Below are positions 21,217-32,320 of a DNA stretch of 32,407 nt, piece by piece. The stretch is taken from the NCBI GenBank assembly GCA_004335635.1, contig QAXH01000366.1:3145-35551 (forward strand), in the 5' to 3' direction. The stretch comes from Chloromonas sp. AAM2. Taxonomy: Eukaryota; Chlorophyta; Chlorophyceae; Chlamydomonadales; Chlamydomonadaceae. The position numbers were made by a program, and so were the translations under genes. Below the pieces are notes generated by a model. The model was not told the DNA's origin and did no database searches. It worked only from the letters and a program-made list of their open reading frames with translations. Position 1 is the stretch's first letter. Every line of letters starts with the position of its first letter.

Positions 21217-22262
21217 GCTGGGTGCATGTTTGGCGCAGCGAGGAGTCTTCGTGAAACAGTCCTCGCACGCTATTACGGTGCCGCAGATGATTGTGCCGAC
21301 TGGATCTGGAGGGGGGAGCAACAACTGCTACTAGCGGATGTGAAGGGGGAGATATTCACCAAAACAAAGATAGTGGGGATCCTGCACTGTGGCAGTGTAC
21401 TGCAATCAACAGCTGGTTCGGTTGACACCTTGGAACAGGCTGAGTATAAATACACCCGTACATACCCGTGCATACAGCCCACGGCAGCTGCCAAACGTTC
21501 CTTGACTGGCATGATTTTGAAGCTGCCACCATTCCTGCAACTTCTGCAGCACAAAAACGGGGTATCATGCTGGGCCGATTGAAGGTTAATGCACCAATCA
21601 TTTGGGTCTACATAACCCAGAATCCTGCATTGCGGCCGCCTTGGCTTGACCATACGTGAGTGGGCAGCCATCAGTTTGCCGCACAGCAGCACACGGCAAT
21701 GCGTGGCATGCCAGGATGGCGCTAGCCCCTTCTCAAGCTGTTGGTCGAGTAGAGTTTCTGCAAAATAAGACCTGAGAAATCAGACCAGGGATGTGAATTA
21801 CATTTGGAGCCCTCGCAAGTAGAGCAGCATTCTGTTGGACGGAAACCCTGGGAGCCAGGCAGCGTGCTTGCCAACTCTGGCTTTCTAATGTCTATCCTGA
21901 CGTAATGATGTCTCTTCCTTTCTGGCTTTCTAATGTCTCTTCCTTGCCGAACTGTCAAGTCATCTGCTCACTGCACCGATGATCTATGCACAAAACACTG
22001 TTGGGTCAACCTTGGGTATCGGAAGCTTTTGCCGTATGTTGTTCTTGACCCTTTATGTTCACTCTTGCTTGACAGATCAACCATCGTGACTTTTGTATAC
22101 TGTTTTGCATGACTCACTGGGCACTCCTCTGGACTCCAGTATGCCTGCTTTCTGTCGTTGGCCTGAACGCAATAAGCTTGACATTCATCCACAGGACACA
22201 GGTCAAGCAAGTTGCAAGGTCTGTTTCCTTGCGCTCTCCGATGCCATTGTGTCTCTTCATGA
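21217..22262. other. Intergenic stretch
   Basis: It follows the stop of the unknown Ser-rich gene and probably starts with its 3' untranslated region. A TATAAATA string lies near 21445 but no gene starts after it that I can support. CTGGCTTTCTAATGTCT is repeated at 21877 and 21922. Confidence 0.4.
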
Positions 22263-22394
22263 TGCAAACATGAATTCACTGCTCCTTACTTGGCTTGCTG
22301 CAGCGATTGTGAACCCTTGCTGATGAAGGATGTGCTAGAACTTGCCAGCCCAGACGTGTTGGAGCAGTGGTCCAACCTCCGCCTCGGATACACG
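22263..22394 (+). pseudogene. Aminotransferase-like relic (PLP-dependent, class I/II type)
   Basis: The plus frame reads HEFTAPYLACCSDCEPL, then a Leu-rich helix (about 22308-22350), then WSNLRLGYT. This order, an EF-x-AxYLL-xxSDxE start followed by a helix and an LxLGYT-E-xPG segment, is how a group of class I/II PLP aminotransferases begins. The frame is closed by TGA directly upstream, while another frame (VSLHDAN) appears to continue the homology, suggesting a 1-bp frameshift near 22269. After GYT the expected ESPG..LR segment is missing; the frame stays open to 22550 without clear homology. No downstream part with the PLP lysine is visible. I read it as a decayed fragment; the family call is from memory of the motif. 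Confidence 0.4.
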
Positions 22395-22550
22395 TTCACA
22401 GGCACGTTCTGTTTTCATGCCGGTTCTGCCCAATGCATAGACATTCTGTACCCACAGTCTGAACTTGACGTTAAAGGTGAAGCAACAGCGTCTTCTTTTG
22501 GAATGATAGCCAAGGGATGTGAAGAGTTTGTGCTTGTAAGTACCAGCTAG

Positions 22551-23903
22551 GTTGTGTGCATGGTCTGGCCCTCGCGGTTGTAATGCTTAGGCTGCAAGCG
22601 GTCCACACCGCAACCCAGAGATGTGCCTTTCTATGCAGCGGGTGCCACGGGCTCTTGGTACACTACTGCTGTTTTGAGCGTGGGTTACAGTGATAGTCCC
22701 TAGTACCGACCGGCCCAAGATCCGATCAGTGTTCAGGGTTGCGTTTGTAAGGGGACTCACGCCTAGACTGCCGCTTTTCTGCACCCTGCTTGGTGCTGTG
22801 CTTTTTCACGGTGCCACTGTGGCTAGGAATGATTCCGTTTCACTGTCCAGCCGTGGCAACAGTCGACTGTGGATAGATCTCTGACCATGAACGCACGGCA
22901 TCACTTGCAACATTCGATATTACTCTTTTGGCTTGCACAACAGTGCCTGACGTACCTGAAATGCTCTGATCGCCTGGTACGCTATGTAAACAGACCAAAC
23001 CTGGCCTCGTTTCAATCTTATGTTTCCCGTGCAATGTTTCCATCATCACCGACTGACCGCACGGTCTGATGCCTGAAGATTCTGCCCACCAGCTGTCAGT
23101 GTGTGCCATTTCCAGCAAGCCTGACACCACCTAATCATACCAGCCGGTCATGATAAAACCACCACGTCATACTCGGCACACGTTGCACCATCAGCTTACA
23201 GACAGGCCAGGTTTGGTATTCTTTTTTTTGTGTGACAGCATCAGCCCAGACATTACAGAGGCAGATATCGTACAACGGAACAACCCCGCTTTCTAGTCGC
23301 GATACTGTGATACAACTGTGTGTCTTGGCACAGCAGGGGCCATGCGCGCAAAAGACGAAGCAATCATTTGCCATGTTAATGCCCTCTCGGAAACACCATA
23401 CAATCGTACCAGCAGTCGCACACATTCTCTTCTAGTGCCTAGTTGCTTAGCAAAGGAGGGTGAAGTAGCCAAGGGTGAACAAGGTGTAAACAACCCGGTT
23501 GGATCGTATCAAATACTCAAAAATGAATTGCACAGCAATACCCTTGCCTGAAGATGAATTGCCTGATGAATGGTTTGTCGCTTGCACAGCAGTGTTTGGC
23601 AGACACAAGGCGAGGTTGGTTTGCTTGTGAGGTACTGCTGATGGAACACCTTGTAATGATGATACAACGGTGATCCATCTGAAACTAGAGCGTTGATGTT
23701 CACGTGACCAATGCAATGCTTGTCAGTTGCTGATCGATCAACACCGCAAAAAGCATCTATTGCCAGCCTACGAAAAATCTACCGTACACACCAATCAACG
23801 CCATGTCAGCACCAACCCAGGCCCATGCAATGTCCGCTCAGGGTCCCACGCCTTGATCTATTGCCCGCCCACCCTTGTGAGCGAGTTCGCACTGTGCTGC
23901 TCC
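22551..23903. other. Intergenic stretch between the relic and the dioxygenase gene
   Basis: Only short frames without domains are present on either strand. The right end probably includes the 3' untranslated region of the minus-strand dioxygenase gene, whose stop is at 23904-23906. I see no RNA gene or repeat. Confidence 0.4.
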
Positions 23904-26286
23904 CTACTCGGCTTCCTCACTGATGTTCTCCTGCTGGTCTGCAACCCGGATGGCACCCCTGTCGCCCACGCCAATGGACCCGTACAAGTCTTCATAGGCG
24001 GGTGGCAGCTCGCGCTCCTCCGCAGGGGACAGCCACAACCGCAACAAGTGGCGCTTCTCAGCAGGGTCCTGGAACAGCAGACAATCACAGTGCATTACCA
24101 CACAATCAGATACCGAATGCATATCCTTTCCAGCTGTACACACGTAGCTGCGTTGTACAGCGGCTGGACTGATGTGCTGCAGTGTGGAGCATACAACTGC
24201 CAAAGCAGTATGGAGACATACACGATGGACGTGCATGCGTTCAAATTTCATTCTTTTGAACTCATCTTTTGAGAGTAAACCAAACAAGTCTTTGGGCGGC
24301 TGGCCCGCTGTCACCATTCATTGTGCGGCTTGTGCACCCGGCCTCAGTGCCCGCCCATGTCTCACCTCGAAGTCATCAAATGCAGTCCTGTGGTGCAGGC
24401 ACGTGTGGTTGTTGAGCAGCTGTATGTCACCCGGCTGCAGCACGTAGTGCATGGCCACTTCATCGCTCGCAGCGATCTCCTCAAACAGCTTGATGGCGGC
24501 ATGGTGCTCCGGGGTCAGCCGGGGCACCTGGGAAGGCACAAGGGGAACAGCACGGCGGATGGAATGAACTTGTGACAGACTGAAAGAACTTACGAAAAGC
24601 TCTGCTTAAGAAAAGGACAGCGAACGAGGACAGCGTCATGCATTGTAAAAGCATTCCTCTTGCATTCAGATGCACAGGCACAGGTAGAGGTGTGCTTACA
24701 ATAAAAATGCACAGGCACAGAAGAGGCCTGGGAGGCCAATCTTGCAATTGACTCCTCATTGTACGGACCCTGGTAACCAGCATCTACTCTGCCAGTGTGA
24801 TGGCCCTTCAAAACAGCGTGCACTACGCTATCGTACATGCATCCACTGCTACCTGATTCTCTGCCATAAGCCCCACCTCTGGGTAGCGTTGGCTTGCATA
24901 GTAGTAGTTGGAGCTGAAGTTGACCATCAGGTGGCCGTTGTGGTAATTGAACACGGGGATGAGGAAGTAGGGCAGCTTGCCCGGGGGGACCTCCCCCTTG
25001 CGGTCGTAGTACCACCAGGGGCCAGCTAGCACCTTGGCCAGCTCAGGGGAACGCTTGACGATCTCGTTGTGAACAGTGATGGAGGACGCCCAGCTGCTGT
25101 GGCCGCCGGAGCGGGCCGGCTTCAGGCACAGGAGGGCTGCAGGAAGCAAGGAAGGGCACGGATAAGCAAACAAGCAGCAAACAAGGTCAGCTTGAAAGGC
25201 AGAAGTCAGCTGATTGACGGTTTGGCCCAGTGCGTCGATGTACCAGAAAGGCATATGGGGTGCTTGCAGGCGTTGGTTCGCCAGAAAAGTAGGATACACC
25301 GATGCGCATGCATAGAAAGGCAACCTGATGATACAGCAGCACAAGTAGCCGAGTGAGAGTGGCTTGGCACTGAGTTGATAGCTTTTGCCTGTGTGTGCAC
25401 ACTCACATACGAGGTCGGAAATGTCGTTGTGCCAAGGCTGCGCTGCATGGGTAGTGTACAGCCGAGTGTTGTGGTCGGTGGGGTCACCTGCGCATGTAAC
25501 CAGCCAGCCTTGGATTAATGGCGAAAGAAGAGATTACACCGGTACATTTGCTCAGGTCAAGCTATGCAATGACAGTATGCTGTACACCAAACTAGGCAGT
25601 AATCGTGCCTTTGGCTCTCTCATTCTCACCACCAATGTCCTTGATGTGGCCAATCATATGGCCCTTTTTGTTGTTGCTTCCTGCCTTGCCCCAGTACAGT
25701 CCAAAGCCCCAGTACGCCAGCATGCTCTGGCGGCGAGTGTACTTCCACACAGGCAGGCCACGTAGCAGGGCCCAGCCACGGCCCCAGGTCACCTCCTTTT
25801 GAATGGCCTCCAGTTTGGGGCCCAGAGTAGGCAAAGGGAAATCAGGCTTGGTGACATCCTGTACAAAGCATGGTGGAATGGAAGGTTTGAATTACGTGGC
25901 GATGATGCCGGAGTTCCGGAAGTGGCACTGGTGGAACACATTCAAGTGCCTCGTGAGACTGCACTGCCACACTGACCTTGATTTCAAGTCCTTTAGCTTC
26001 CACACCAGCAATGGCTGTCTCAATCTCCGACAAGTCAGTCGCTGTCAGGGTGTACGCATGTTGCGCAATTTCGCCTGGGTAGTCCTTGGTGTACCACGCC
26101 TCCGGACCTTCCACCACCGTGAAGGGCACAATGTTTGGAGCGCTGCGTGTGCCACATTCACGCGTGTTCTGTGCCGGGGATTTTGCAGTCGTACCCGACT
26201 TTGAAAAGCTGCAACTCTTTCAGGGCCAGTGGTACCTGGGCTGCCGCTGCGTACCTGCTGTTTTTGAGATGTTCAATGGGAGCCAT
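23904..26286 (-). CDS. TauD/TfdA-family Fe(II)/2-oxoglutarate dioxygenase, 372 aa, 7 exons
   Basis: Exons in coding order on the minus strand: 26286-26255, 26142-25977, 25858-25630, 25487-25407, 25136-24853, 24527-24366 and 24068-23904. All introns are GT..AG, all phases match and the total is 373 codons. The family oxidises small substrates with Fe(II), O2 and 2-oxoglutarate. The iron ligands are visible: HxD as WHND (His162, Asp164) and the distal His in LHHRTAF (His309). The 2-oxoglutarate-binding Arg should be in RHLLRLWL (324-331). The surrounding segments, SDLVSLLCLKPARSGG and LQPGDIQLLNNH, are typical. There is no evident signal peptide, so a cytosolic enzyme is likely. The substrate cannot be read from sequence; this eukaryotic TauD-like group is mostly uncharacterised. 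It is divergent from the hydrolase gene, with 265 bp between start codons. Confidence 0.88.
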
Positions 26287-26551
26287 TGTCCTGGTGGGTT
26301 GTCTAGATGCTGTTTGGAGTACTTTGGCAACGTGCTTTCCCAGAACAAAGCTGCACGCAGGACGCGCTGTGTCTCTGCGTAATGGACGGATGCAAGAAAG
26401 CGGAGCCAGCATTGTTTTCCCGGCCTTCTCAACTTGGTGTGACGTGTACGAGGAAGGTGGCCGCATCTGTTGAAAGTTAACCGACCAAGGGTTCTCGCAG
26501 GTGCCAGGTTCTCGCAGGTACCTTGCTCACAGTGGATGTAATCCCTCTTGC
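26287..26551. promoter_or_regulatory. Divergent intergenic region, possible shared promoter
   Basis: The dioxygenase ATG (minus, 26286) and the chosen hydrolase ATG (plus, 26552) are 265 bp apart, so both 5' ends must fit here unless either gene has a longer leader. GGTTCTCGCAGGT is present twice, near 26490-26502 and 26507-26519. No clear TATA box is visible. The hydrolase start is the less certain boundary. Confidence 0.35.
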
Positions 26552-29500
26552 ATGGCTCATGGTGTGCCAATCAGGGCGGTGAACCGCCTCCGACTCGTAC
26601 AATTGGACACACGGCTGTTGGTTCTCTGGCTTGTCCTATTCGCTGTCAGAGCACTTTGGCACACGCGCCTTCGTCGAAGGCGCAGACTCGGCTTGACCCA
26701 GACCACCCTCCACTCGCTGGCGAGATGGAGCCTGGATGCAGTGTCAGCGGTGAGTATGGGTCCACTCGGCATGCCTCGTGCTAGGGTTGTGTGCGTTGTG
26801 TGTACTGAGTGCAGCAGGATATCATGGCACGCACGAATATGGTCATTCGGAGGGCAGGTCGTGACCGCATTTGTGAAATGCGGCTCGCGGAGTTCTGACG
26901 TGTTTGTGAATGTGAGCAGGGCTGCGTTTGCCTCCATGTGCCGCAGCTCTTCCTTGCTGTTGTTGTGGTCTTCGTTCAAGCTGCTCCCACTCCTGGGCTG
27001 GGTTGCGGCTGGGCGACATTGGAGCTGGCGTTCTTCCTTTGGTACAGCAGGCGCCTGCACCGGCTTGATGCAGTCGGCACCGCTTCGGATGACTGGTCCA
27101 GCTCGGTTGTGTCTCAAGGACTGGGCGTATTCCAACGCCTGTTGGACGAGAGGGTGAGATGCCAGCATTTACACATTCTCAGAGGTCATGTCAGCAGTAT
27201 GTAGAACCTCTCTGAGGCAGCGGAGAATTGTACCTCAGCATGGAGTATGCTGCCGGTCTGCAACAAATGTTCTGTAGTGATGAATGCAGAATGCCTTCAC
27301 ATGACACTCAGTATCACTAGCGCGTCAACACACGAGCTTGGACCTGTGCATGCTTTGCATGCTTGGCTTGCCTCCCTCCCACGTCTGCATCTCCATGCAG
27401 GGAACAACTGAGCCATGGCACTTTCCGCGAAGTGTGCCGCCATTTTCACACTCATTGCATGTCTTGTCAATTCTAGGAGGGGGCATTGGAGATGCTGCAA
27501 CGCTACCCACACCATATCCAAGACTGGTTCGTTGGCTCGGCCACACCTGTTGGCGTGGGCAATGTTGCGGACCTGCTCGATCACCTATTGCTGCAAGGCC
27601 AGGCAAAGTGAGTGGGGACAGAAGAAGCGTGAATTGATGGAACAAAAACGTAATAGAAGCTGCTGAAGGATATGCCAAATGATAGTTTCAACATGGCCTG
27701 TTGTGTCAGCAATCAAAGTGGCATAATTTAAAGTAGTGACGTCATTCAGTCACCTGTCATGTGCCAGTGATTCACACTGACTGTGCAGGAAAATGGCAAG
27801 CATGAAGGAGGGTGCTGAGCATGAAGGGCTGCTGCATTCCTGGGCATCGTCCCTATGGAAGCAGTTGGGCCTGGAGAAGGAGGCAGACCAAACAGAAGAC
27901 CAGGCAGAGGCTGCAATTGCTGCGCAAAGCTACGTTGCCGGAGCCACCCCCATCTCACCTGCAGACCAGCCACTCATGGCTTGCTACAGGTAGGTTGCCA
28001 TCTGTGAACGAGCTGCACCTGGATTGGCAACATCTGCTTGTTCGCCAATGCTACACACAGATTGCATTGCATGTGCCGCGCCCACTGCCATGAGAATTGC
28101 CAAGAAAGCACGTCCTGAGCCAAGCCTGTTTCGTATGGGTTGTTTTGGCCTGTCCACCTCGCAGGCCTTTGCTGTTCTACGTGCTGATGGAGGCCATTGC
28201 TGGGTGGGCACACATGTCACTTACCTTGAGGCTGGGCTTCAAGCGCGCCGCCATCACGCCCACCGCTGCTTACTACGTCAAGCAAGGCCGCAAGCCCCAC
28301 CGCCCGCCCTTCGTCTTCCTGCACGGCATCGGCATTGGCCTGGCGCCCTACCTGCCCTTCCTCTCACGCCTGGCGGCGCGCACAGGCCGCACCGTTGTGG
28401 CGGTCCAGTACAAGCACGTGTCCATGCGCATGACCCATCACGTACCCAGTGCCCAACAGGTGCGTCTAGACACGTGATGGGGGGACATGACGCGCCGCTA
28501 TGATGTATCCTTCGCCTGTTGCAATGTCATTTGTTGAACAGCTGTATCCCTAGGCTGAAGTGCATGCCTGCCAAGCAGCAGCTGCCTGGAAAGTGGTTGC
28601 TCCTCAGGTGGCACAAGCGGCTGGCTATCACATAGCATGTGCTCGTTTGTTGCTCCAGGTGGCGGCAGACGTGGAGTCATTCTTAGACGCGAACGGGTTT
28701 GGCCCCGCATCAATCATCGCCCACTCTTACGGCACCCTGGTTGCCAGCTCTATGGTGAAGCGCAGGCCTGCCTCCGTGGCGGGGCTTACTCTTTTGGACC
28801 CTGTGTGCTTCGCCATGTTCTTGCCACACCTCCTACGCAACTCCATCTTCTTCCACGTGGCCAAAGGCTCCGTTACCAGCAAGACTGTGGCCAGTGCTGG
28901 TGCTGGGACAGCGGTTGGGAAGAAGAGCAGAGGGGCTGCTGCTGCGGGCGGCGCTGCGGGCTGGAGCCTGCGCAATCCACTCAAGGGCGTGGTTGTTCGC
29001 GACATACATGTGGCTGCCGCCCTCTCCCGTAACAGTCACTGGGCAGACGTGAGCACATGCACTTGCTGGTATCGTGTTTACGCGCAGCTTGTGTCATCGT
29101 TGCCACAGTCACATGGCATGACTGTATTGCGGCCACTGGATCTATTGGTCAACAGCCTCGAAGCATGCACCAACAGAAAGCAAGTTTGACTGGCACAGGA
29201 CATGTGACCCCATGCTGTGCCCACCTGACTGTCTGTCTGTTTACCGTGCATGTCGTGCGTTGCAGGTGAACCTCTGGCCCACCGACCTGCCCGCCCATGC
29301 GCCCACCACAGTGCTCATGAGCGGCTCCGACCACCTGGTGCCGGTGGAGGAGGTGCAGGGCATGCTCACCACGGGCGTGGCAGCGGAGAGGGGCGTTCGC
29401 GTACACGTGCATGCCGGCAAAGGACACGGAGCTTTCGTGGTCGACCCAGCCATGCAGGTGCGTAGCACGAGCTGAAGGATGGGACATCTTCAGCTGCTGA

Positions 29501-30426
29501 GTGTAAACTACTGCCCTGTGTTAAGCCATTGCAGTGTCAGCTGATCCATCCTGTTGCTGGTGCTGAATGCTGCAATGATCGTGCTGTTTGTTTGAAAAAA
29601 GTTTGCCAGTTCTGGGACAATTCCCGTGGACTGACCCTGGCGTCGATGCTGTTGTGTGTGAGTTCAGTCTCACCTGGTAGTCACATGAGGTGCTGATGCG
29701 TGTGTGTTTTTTCCTGTGCAGGATGCTATCATTCAGGGTCTGGGTGGTCTTTCCGAGGCCGCACACATTGCCCGTCAGCGTGGTGCCACAGTGGCCAGGC
29801 GGCGCTCCCTGGACACCCTAGCACAAGTGGCCAGCGCTCTTCAGTCCCTGGTGCAGTCAGTTCACGATACCATGCTGGGAGAGCAGGTGTCAGAGGCAGC
29901 ACTGAGACTGCTCACACCGGGTCTCGCAAGCAGGCAGCGCGCCCGCAAGGCAGTGGCAGCACAGGGCGGGGCACGCGCCTGGTTCGGCCGCCATACACGT
30001 GCAGGAGTAAAGTACACCACGCTCATCGAGACCGCTGCTGCAGTGGGTTGTAGTGGCGGCGAGGAGTTACTGGAGGTCAATGGTGGTGTTGAGATAGTGG
30101 CGGTTTTGGCGGGTTGTAGCGGTGGACTGAGCCCTCGGCGGCTGGGCAGCAGTGATGCTTTGGGTGCGATGCAGACGCGCACGGGTGGTTTGGTGGCTGG
30201 GCGCAGGCCTGGGCTCATGCGGCTTAGGCCGTGGGTGCGGCCTCCATTGAATCGTCTGTCCCCTGCGCTGCTGCGTGTGTGCTCAGGGCTGCTAACGCCC
30301 AGGCTCACTTGTATTCAGGGAGCAGCAGGCCTGCGAGGCGGAATCGGTACGGTGGCAGCAAGAGCGCGTCGCTTTGTGAAGGGCGCAAGGGCACTGCTGC
30401 GTTTCTCACGCACGCCTACCCACTGA
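26552..30426 (+). CDS. Membrane-anchored alpha/beta hydrolase with long C-terminal extension, 772 aa, 8 exons
   Basis: Exons: 26552-26749, 26947-27153, 27477-27607, 27789-27989, 28165-28459, 28659-29048, 29266-29457 and 29722-30426; all GT..AG and in phase, 773 codons. Exons 1-2 carry two hydrophobic segments (about residues 21-35 and 67-79), then FFLWYSRRLHRLD, which resembles the leader of fungal/algal membrane-associated hydrolases. The hydrolase core has the oxyanion motif HGIGIG (299-304), nucleophile elbow AHSYG (Ser367), LLDPV, the acid Asp496 in SGSDHLVP and His528 in GKGHGAFV, a complete Ser-Asp-His triad. An Ala/Gly-rich insertion (about 410-450) lies between core strands. The last exon adds about 234 residues, rich in Ala, Gly, Arg and Leu, with no recognised domain. 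Activity is probably esterase or lipase; the substrate is unknown. Exon 1 is the least certain part. Confidence 0.82.
29601..29625 (+). repeat. Solo MITE end inside hydrolase intron 7
   Basis: An A-run followed by GTTTGCCAGTTCTGGGACAA matches the ends of the element at 31520-31712. No inverted partner is found in the same intron (29458-29721), so this is a solo or truncated end. Confidence 0.7.
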
Positions 30427-31513
30427 TCAGAAAACACTGTTCTACGGTCCAGGGGGGTACGATCGTTTGTTTTTCATGCTGAGTTCCAATGTTGTCTTTC
30501 CATGCTGAGAAGCCACACCGGTGGTGTCGTCATCAACCCGCACTGTTGACTTGTGTGGCAATAACTTAGCATCTGACAGTGTATCATATCATTAGCGGGA
30601 TTCGCATGCTTTGGTCCACCAGGTTGCTCTTCATCGGACATCAAGAGATTGGATTGGATTGTGGCTGAGATTGAAGGCAACTGTGGCTGCACCACTAATC
30701 AGGAGTGTGTATTGTTTAGGAGTGTGAAGCTGGGAGTCACACTCCCTGGTAGTGTGAAAATGTATTATCTTGTTCAACGACTTGTATGCAGTGGCCAGAG
30801 GGGCACCTGTGCAACGCACGTGCCTGGCTTGACCCTGTTTTAACATGTCTATAGAGAACGCACACACATTCCTGTCGCTGGAATGTGCGAGTCAGGTGGG
30901 GGGCAGGAGAAACTATTTGTATGGCATCACGTTTTAGCGGTGCAATTGCACGGTGTGGTTGCAAAAAAAAGAGCCTCCACTGGACGCAGGGCAGAAGACG
31001 CCATCCCCAGGTGAACTTCCATTGGCAGCGCGACCAAGAAGAAGAGAGAGTTGGAAACAGGCTGTGGGCCGTCTCCGTGCGCAACACACGAGTTTGCTCA
31101 AGAGAGTGAAGCAGCTGGAACACTTGGTGACGACTTACATCACCGACTTCTGAGGTGCAGGATTGACCCTGCACGGCTGTAGTGTGCCGCCCGTGGCGTT
31201 TCAGCCAGGGCTTGCCAATCGCGCCACGTTTTAGGAACGTATTGTCCACTGTGGGGTTGACAGACAGCTTTGGCGCCTGGCGATCAAGTGTGCACAGTCT
31301 TAATCATGAGTGCCACGTGCGATGGGTTGATTTCCGGACACGTGGTATGTCAGATTTGCAATGCCTGGCCACGGAGCCTATTCATCCAAGGGGTTCATAC
31401 ATGGAGTTTTCACGTGCCGCACTTGATATTTACAACTGCCTGGATGATATGGCGGATCACGGATTGTCAGCAGACGGGGTAAGCCTATTGCTGAGCATGA
31501 CTTTGTCGGCATG
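30427..31513. other. Flank after the hydrolase gene, no firm gene
   Basis: It probably contains the hydrolase 3' untranslated region. A plus frame ending at 31153 contains RLRAQHTSLLKRVKQLEHLV, a leucine-spaced, basic, helix-prone segment, and 31182-31490 is also open (YMEFSRAALDIYNCLDDMAD). These could be exons of a gene or remains of a mobile element; nothing identifies them. Confidence 0.35.
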
Positions 31514-31519
31514 TTGGGG
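31514..31519. repeat. Putative target-site duplication, left copy
   Basis: TTGGGG, repeated at 31713-31718 on the other side of the MITE. With only six bases a chance match is possible. Confidence 0.5.
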
Positions 31520-31712
31520 AAAAAAACAGTTTGCCAGTTCTGGGACAATTCCTGGGAGTACCACTAGAACCAGTGTCATAAGTGCCCGTTGTGTGGAGCA
31601 GGTCTTGGGATGCAATTTGCTGTGCGTGGTTCTCACAGGAACTGTGGCCGTCCATTCACACAAATAAACACACTGGTTCCAGAGTTGTCCCAGAACTGGC
31701 AAACCTTTTTCT
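31520..31712. mobile_element. 193-bp MITE with terminal inverted repeats
   Basis: The left end, an A-run then GTTTGCCAGTTCTGGGACAA at 31529, is mirrored by the inverse motif ending at 31704 followed by a T-run. The inverted match extends inward to AACCAGTGT / ACACTGGTT. Both sides are bounded by TTGGGG (31514-31519 and 31713-31718), which would be a 6-bp target duplication. No open frame lies inside, so this is a non-autonomous element. The transposase family is not identifiable from the ends. Confidence 0.75.
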
Positions 31713-31718
31713 TTGGGG
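31713..31718. repeat. Putative target-site duplication, right copy
   Basis: TTGGGG, matching 31514-31519 on the other side of the MITE. Confidence 0.5.
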
Positions 31719-32221
31719 TGGCTGTGCCTGCTCTTGCTTTATTGCTAGGTCTTAATTTGGTCCAGCGCTAACCTAAGTAGGGTGCAGTGCACGGTGTGTG
31801 TGGCCGTCCATTCACCTTCAGCTCACCCTAGTGCGCGTTCGAGCCAGAGGTGTTGATTTGGGGTGATTTTTGATGTATATGTGTAATGATGATGGCCATA
31901 GATTGTTAGCACTGCGCTGAGTCAGGCATCAAGTTGGTGGTATACGAACAAATAAGTTCCTCTGTGGGGCCACGGTGCTGACTTGCCACACAAGAACTAG
32001 AAGTTAAGCCTTAGCACGTGAGGGCCTTGCCTGCGCCAAGCCTCAATAATAACCAAGTATTCTGAGCCCGTGAAAGCAGAAAGAATGACTCTATAGTGCA
32101 TCCCGCGTCATACATCTGCAAGGAAGGTTTGGCGGATCACGGAATGTCAGTATCAGGCAATGGAACAACACGCAGGCCAGCGCAAGGTTGGTTCATGTCC
32201 TGTCAGCACCGTAAAAAAGAA
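31719..32221. other. Repeat-derived flank without a gene
   Basis: GTGGCCGTCCATTCAC near 31800 repeats a string inside the MITE (near 31645). TGGCGGATCACGGAATGTCAG near 32130 repeats, with one change, a string near 31450. The stretch thus shares pieces with the sequence 150-700 bp to its left and seems to be built from diverged copies of one element. Confidence 0.45.
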
Positions 32222-32275
32222 GTTTGCCAGTTCTGGGACAGTTTCCAAGGACTGCACTGAAACCAGTGTGTGTTC
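32222..32275 (+). repeat. MITE-family end, left-type
   Basis: After an A-rich run, GTTTGCCAGTTCTGGGACAG is followed by about 30 bases that match the left end of the 31520 element, up to AACCAGTGTG. A diverged direct copy (GCCACTTCTGGGACAG) occurs again near 32380 at the window edge. No inverted partner is inside the window. Confidence 0.65.
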
Positions 32276-32280
32276 GCAAA

Positions 32281-32320
32281 AACATGTGTAAGAGTGTGTG
32301 TGTGTGAGAGTGTGTGTTAA
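32281..32320. repeat. GT-rich microsatellite
   Basis: A run of GTGTGTGTG with GAGAG interruptions follows the MITE end. Confidence 0.7.

Noticed and set aside
21441..21452. TATAAATA string as a promoter
   Set aside because: No gene start follows within a reasonable distance on the plus strand.
26557..27168. 203-codon minus-strand frame across hydrolase exons 1-2
   Set aside because: The plus-strand reading gives hydrophobic anchors and in-phase splicing into the hydrolase core; the minus reading has no domain.
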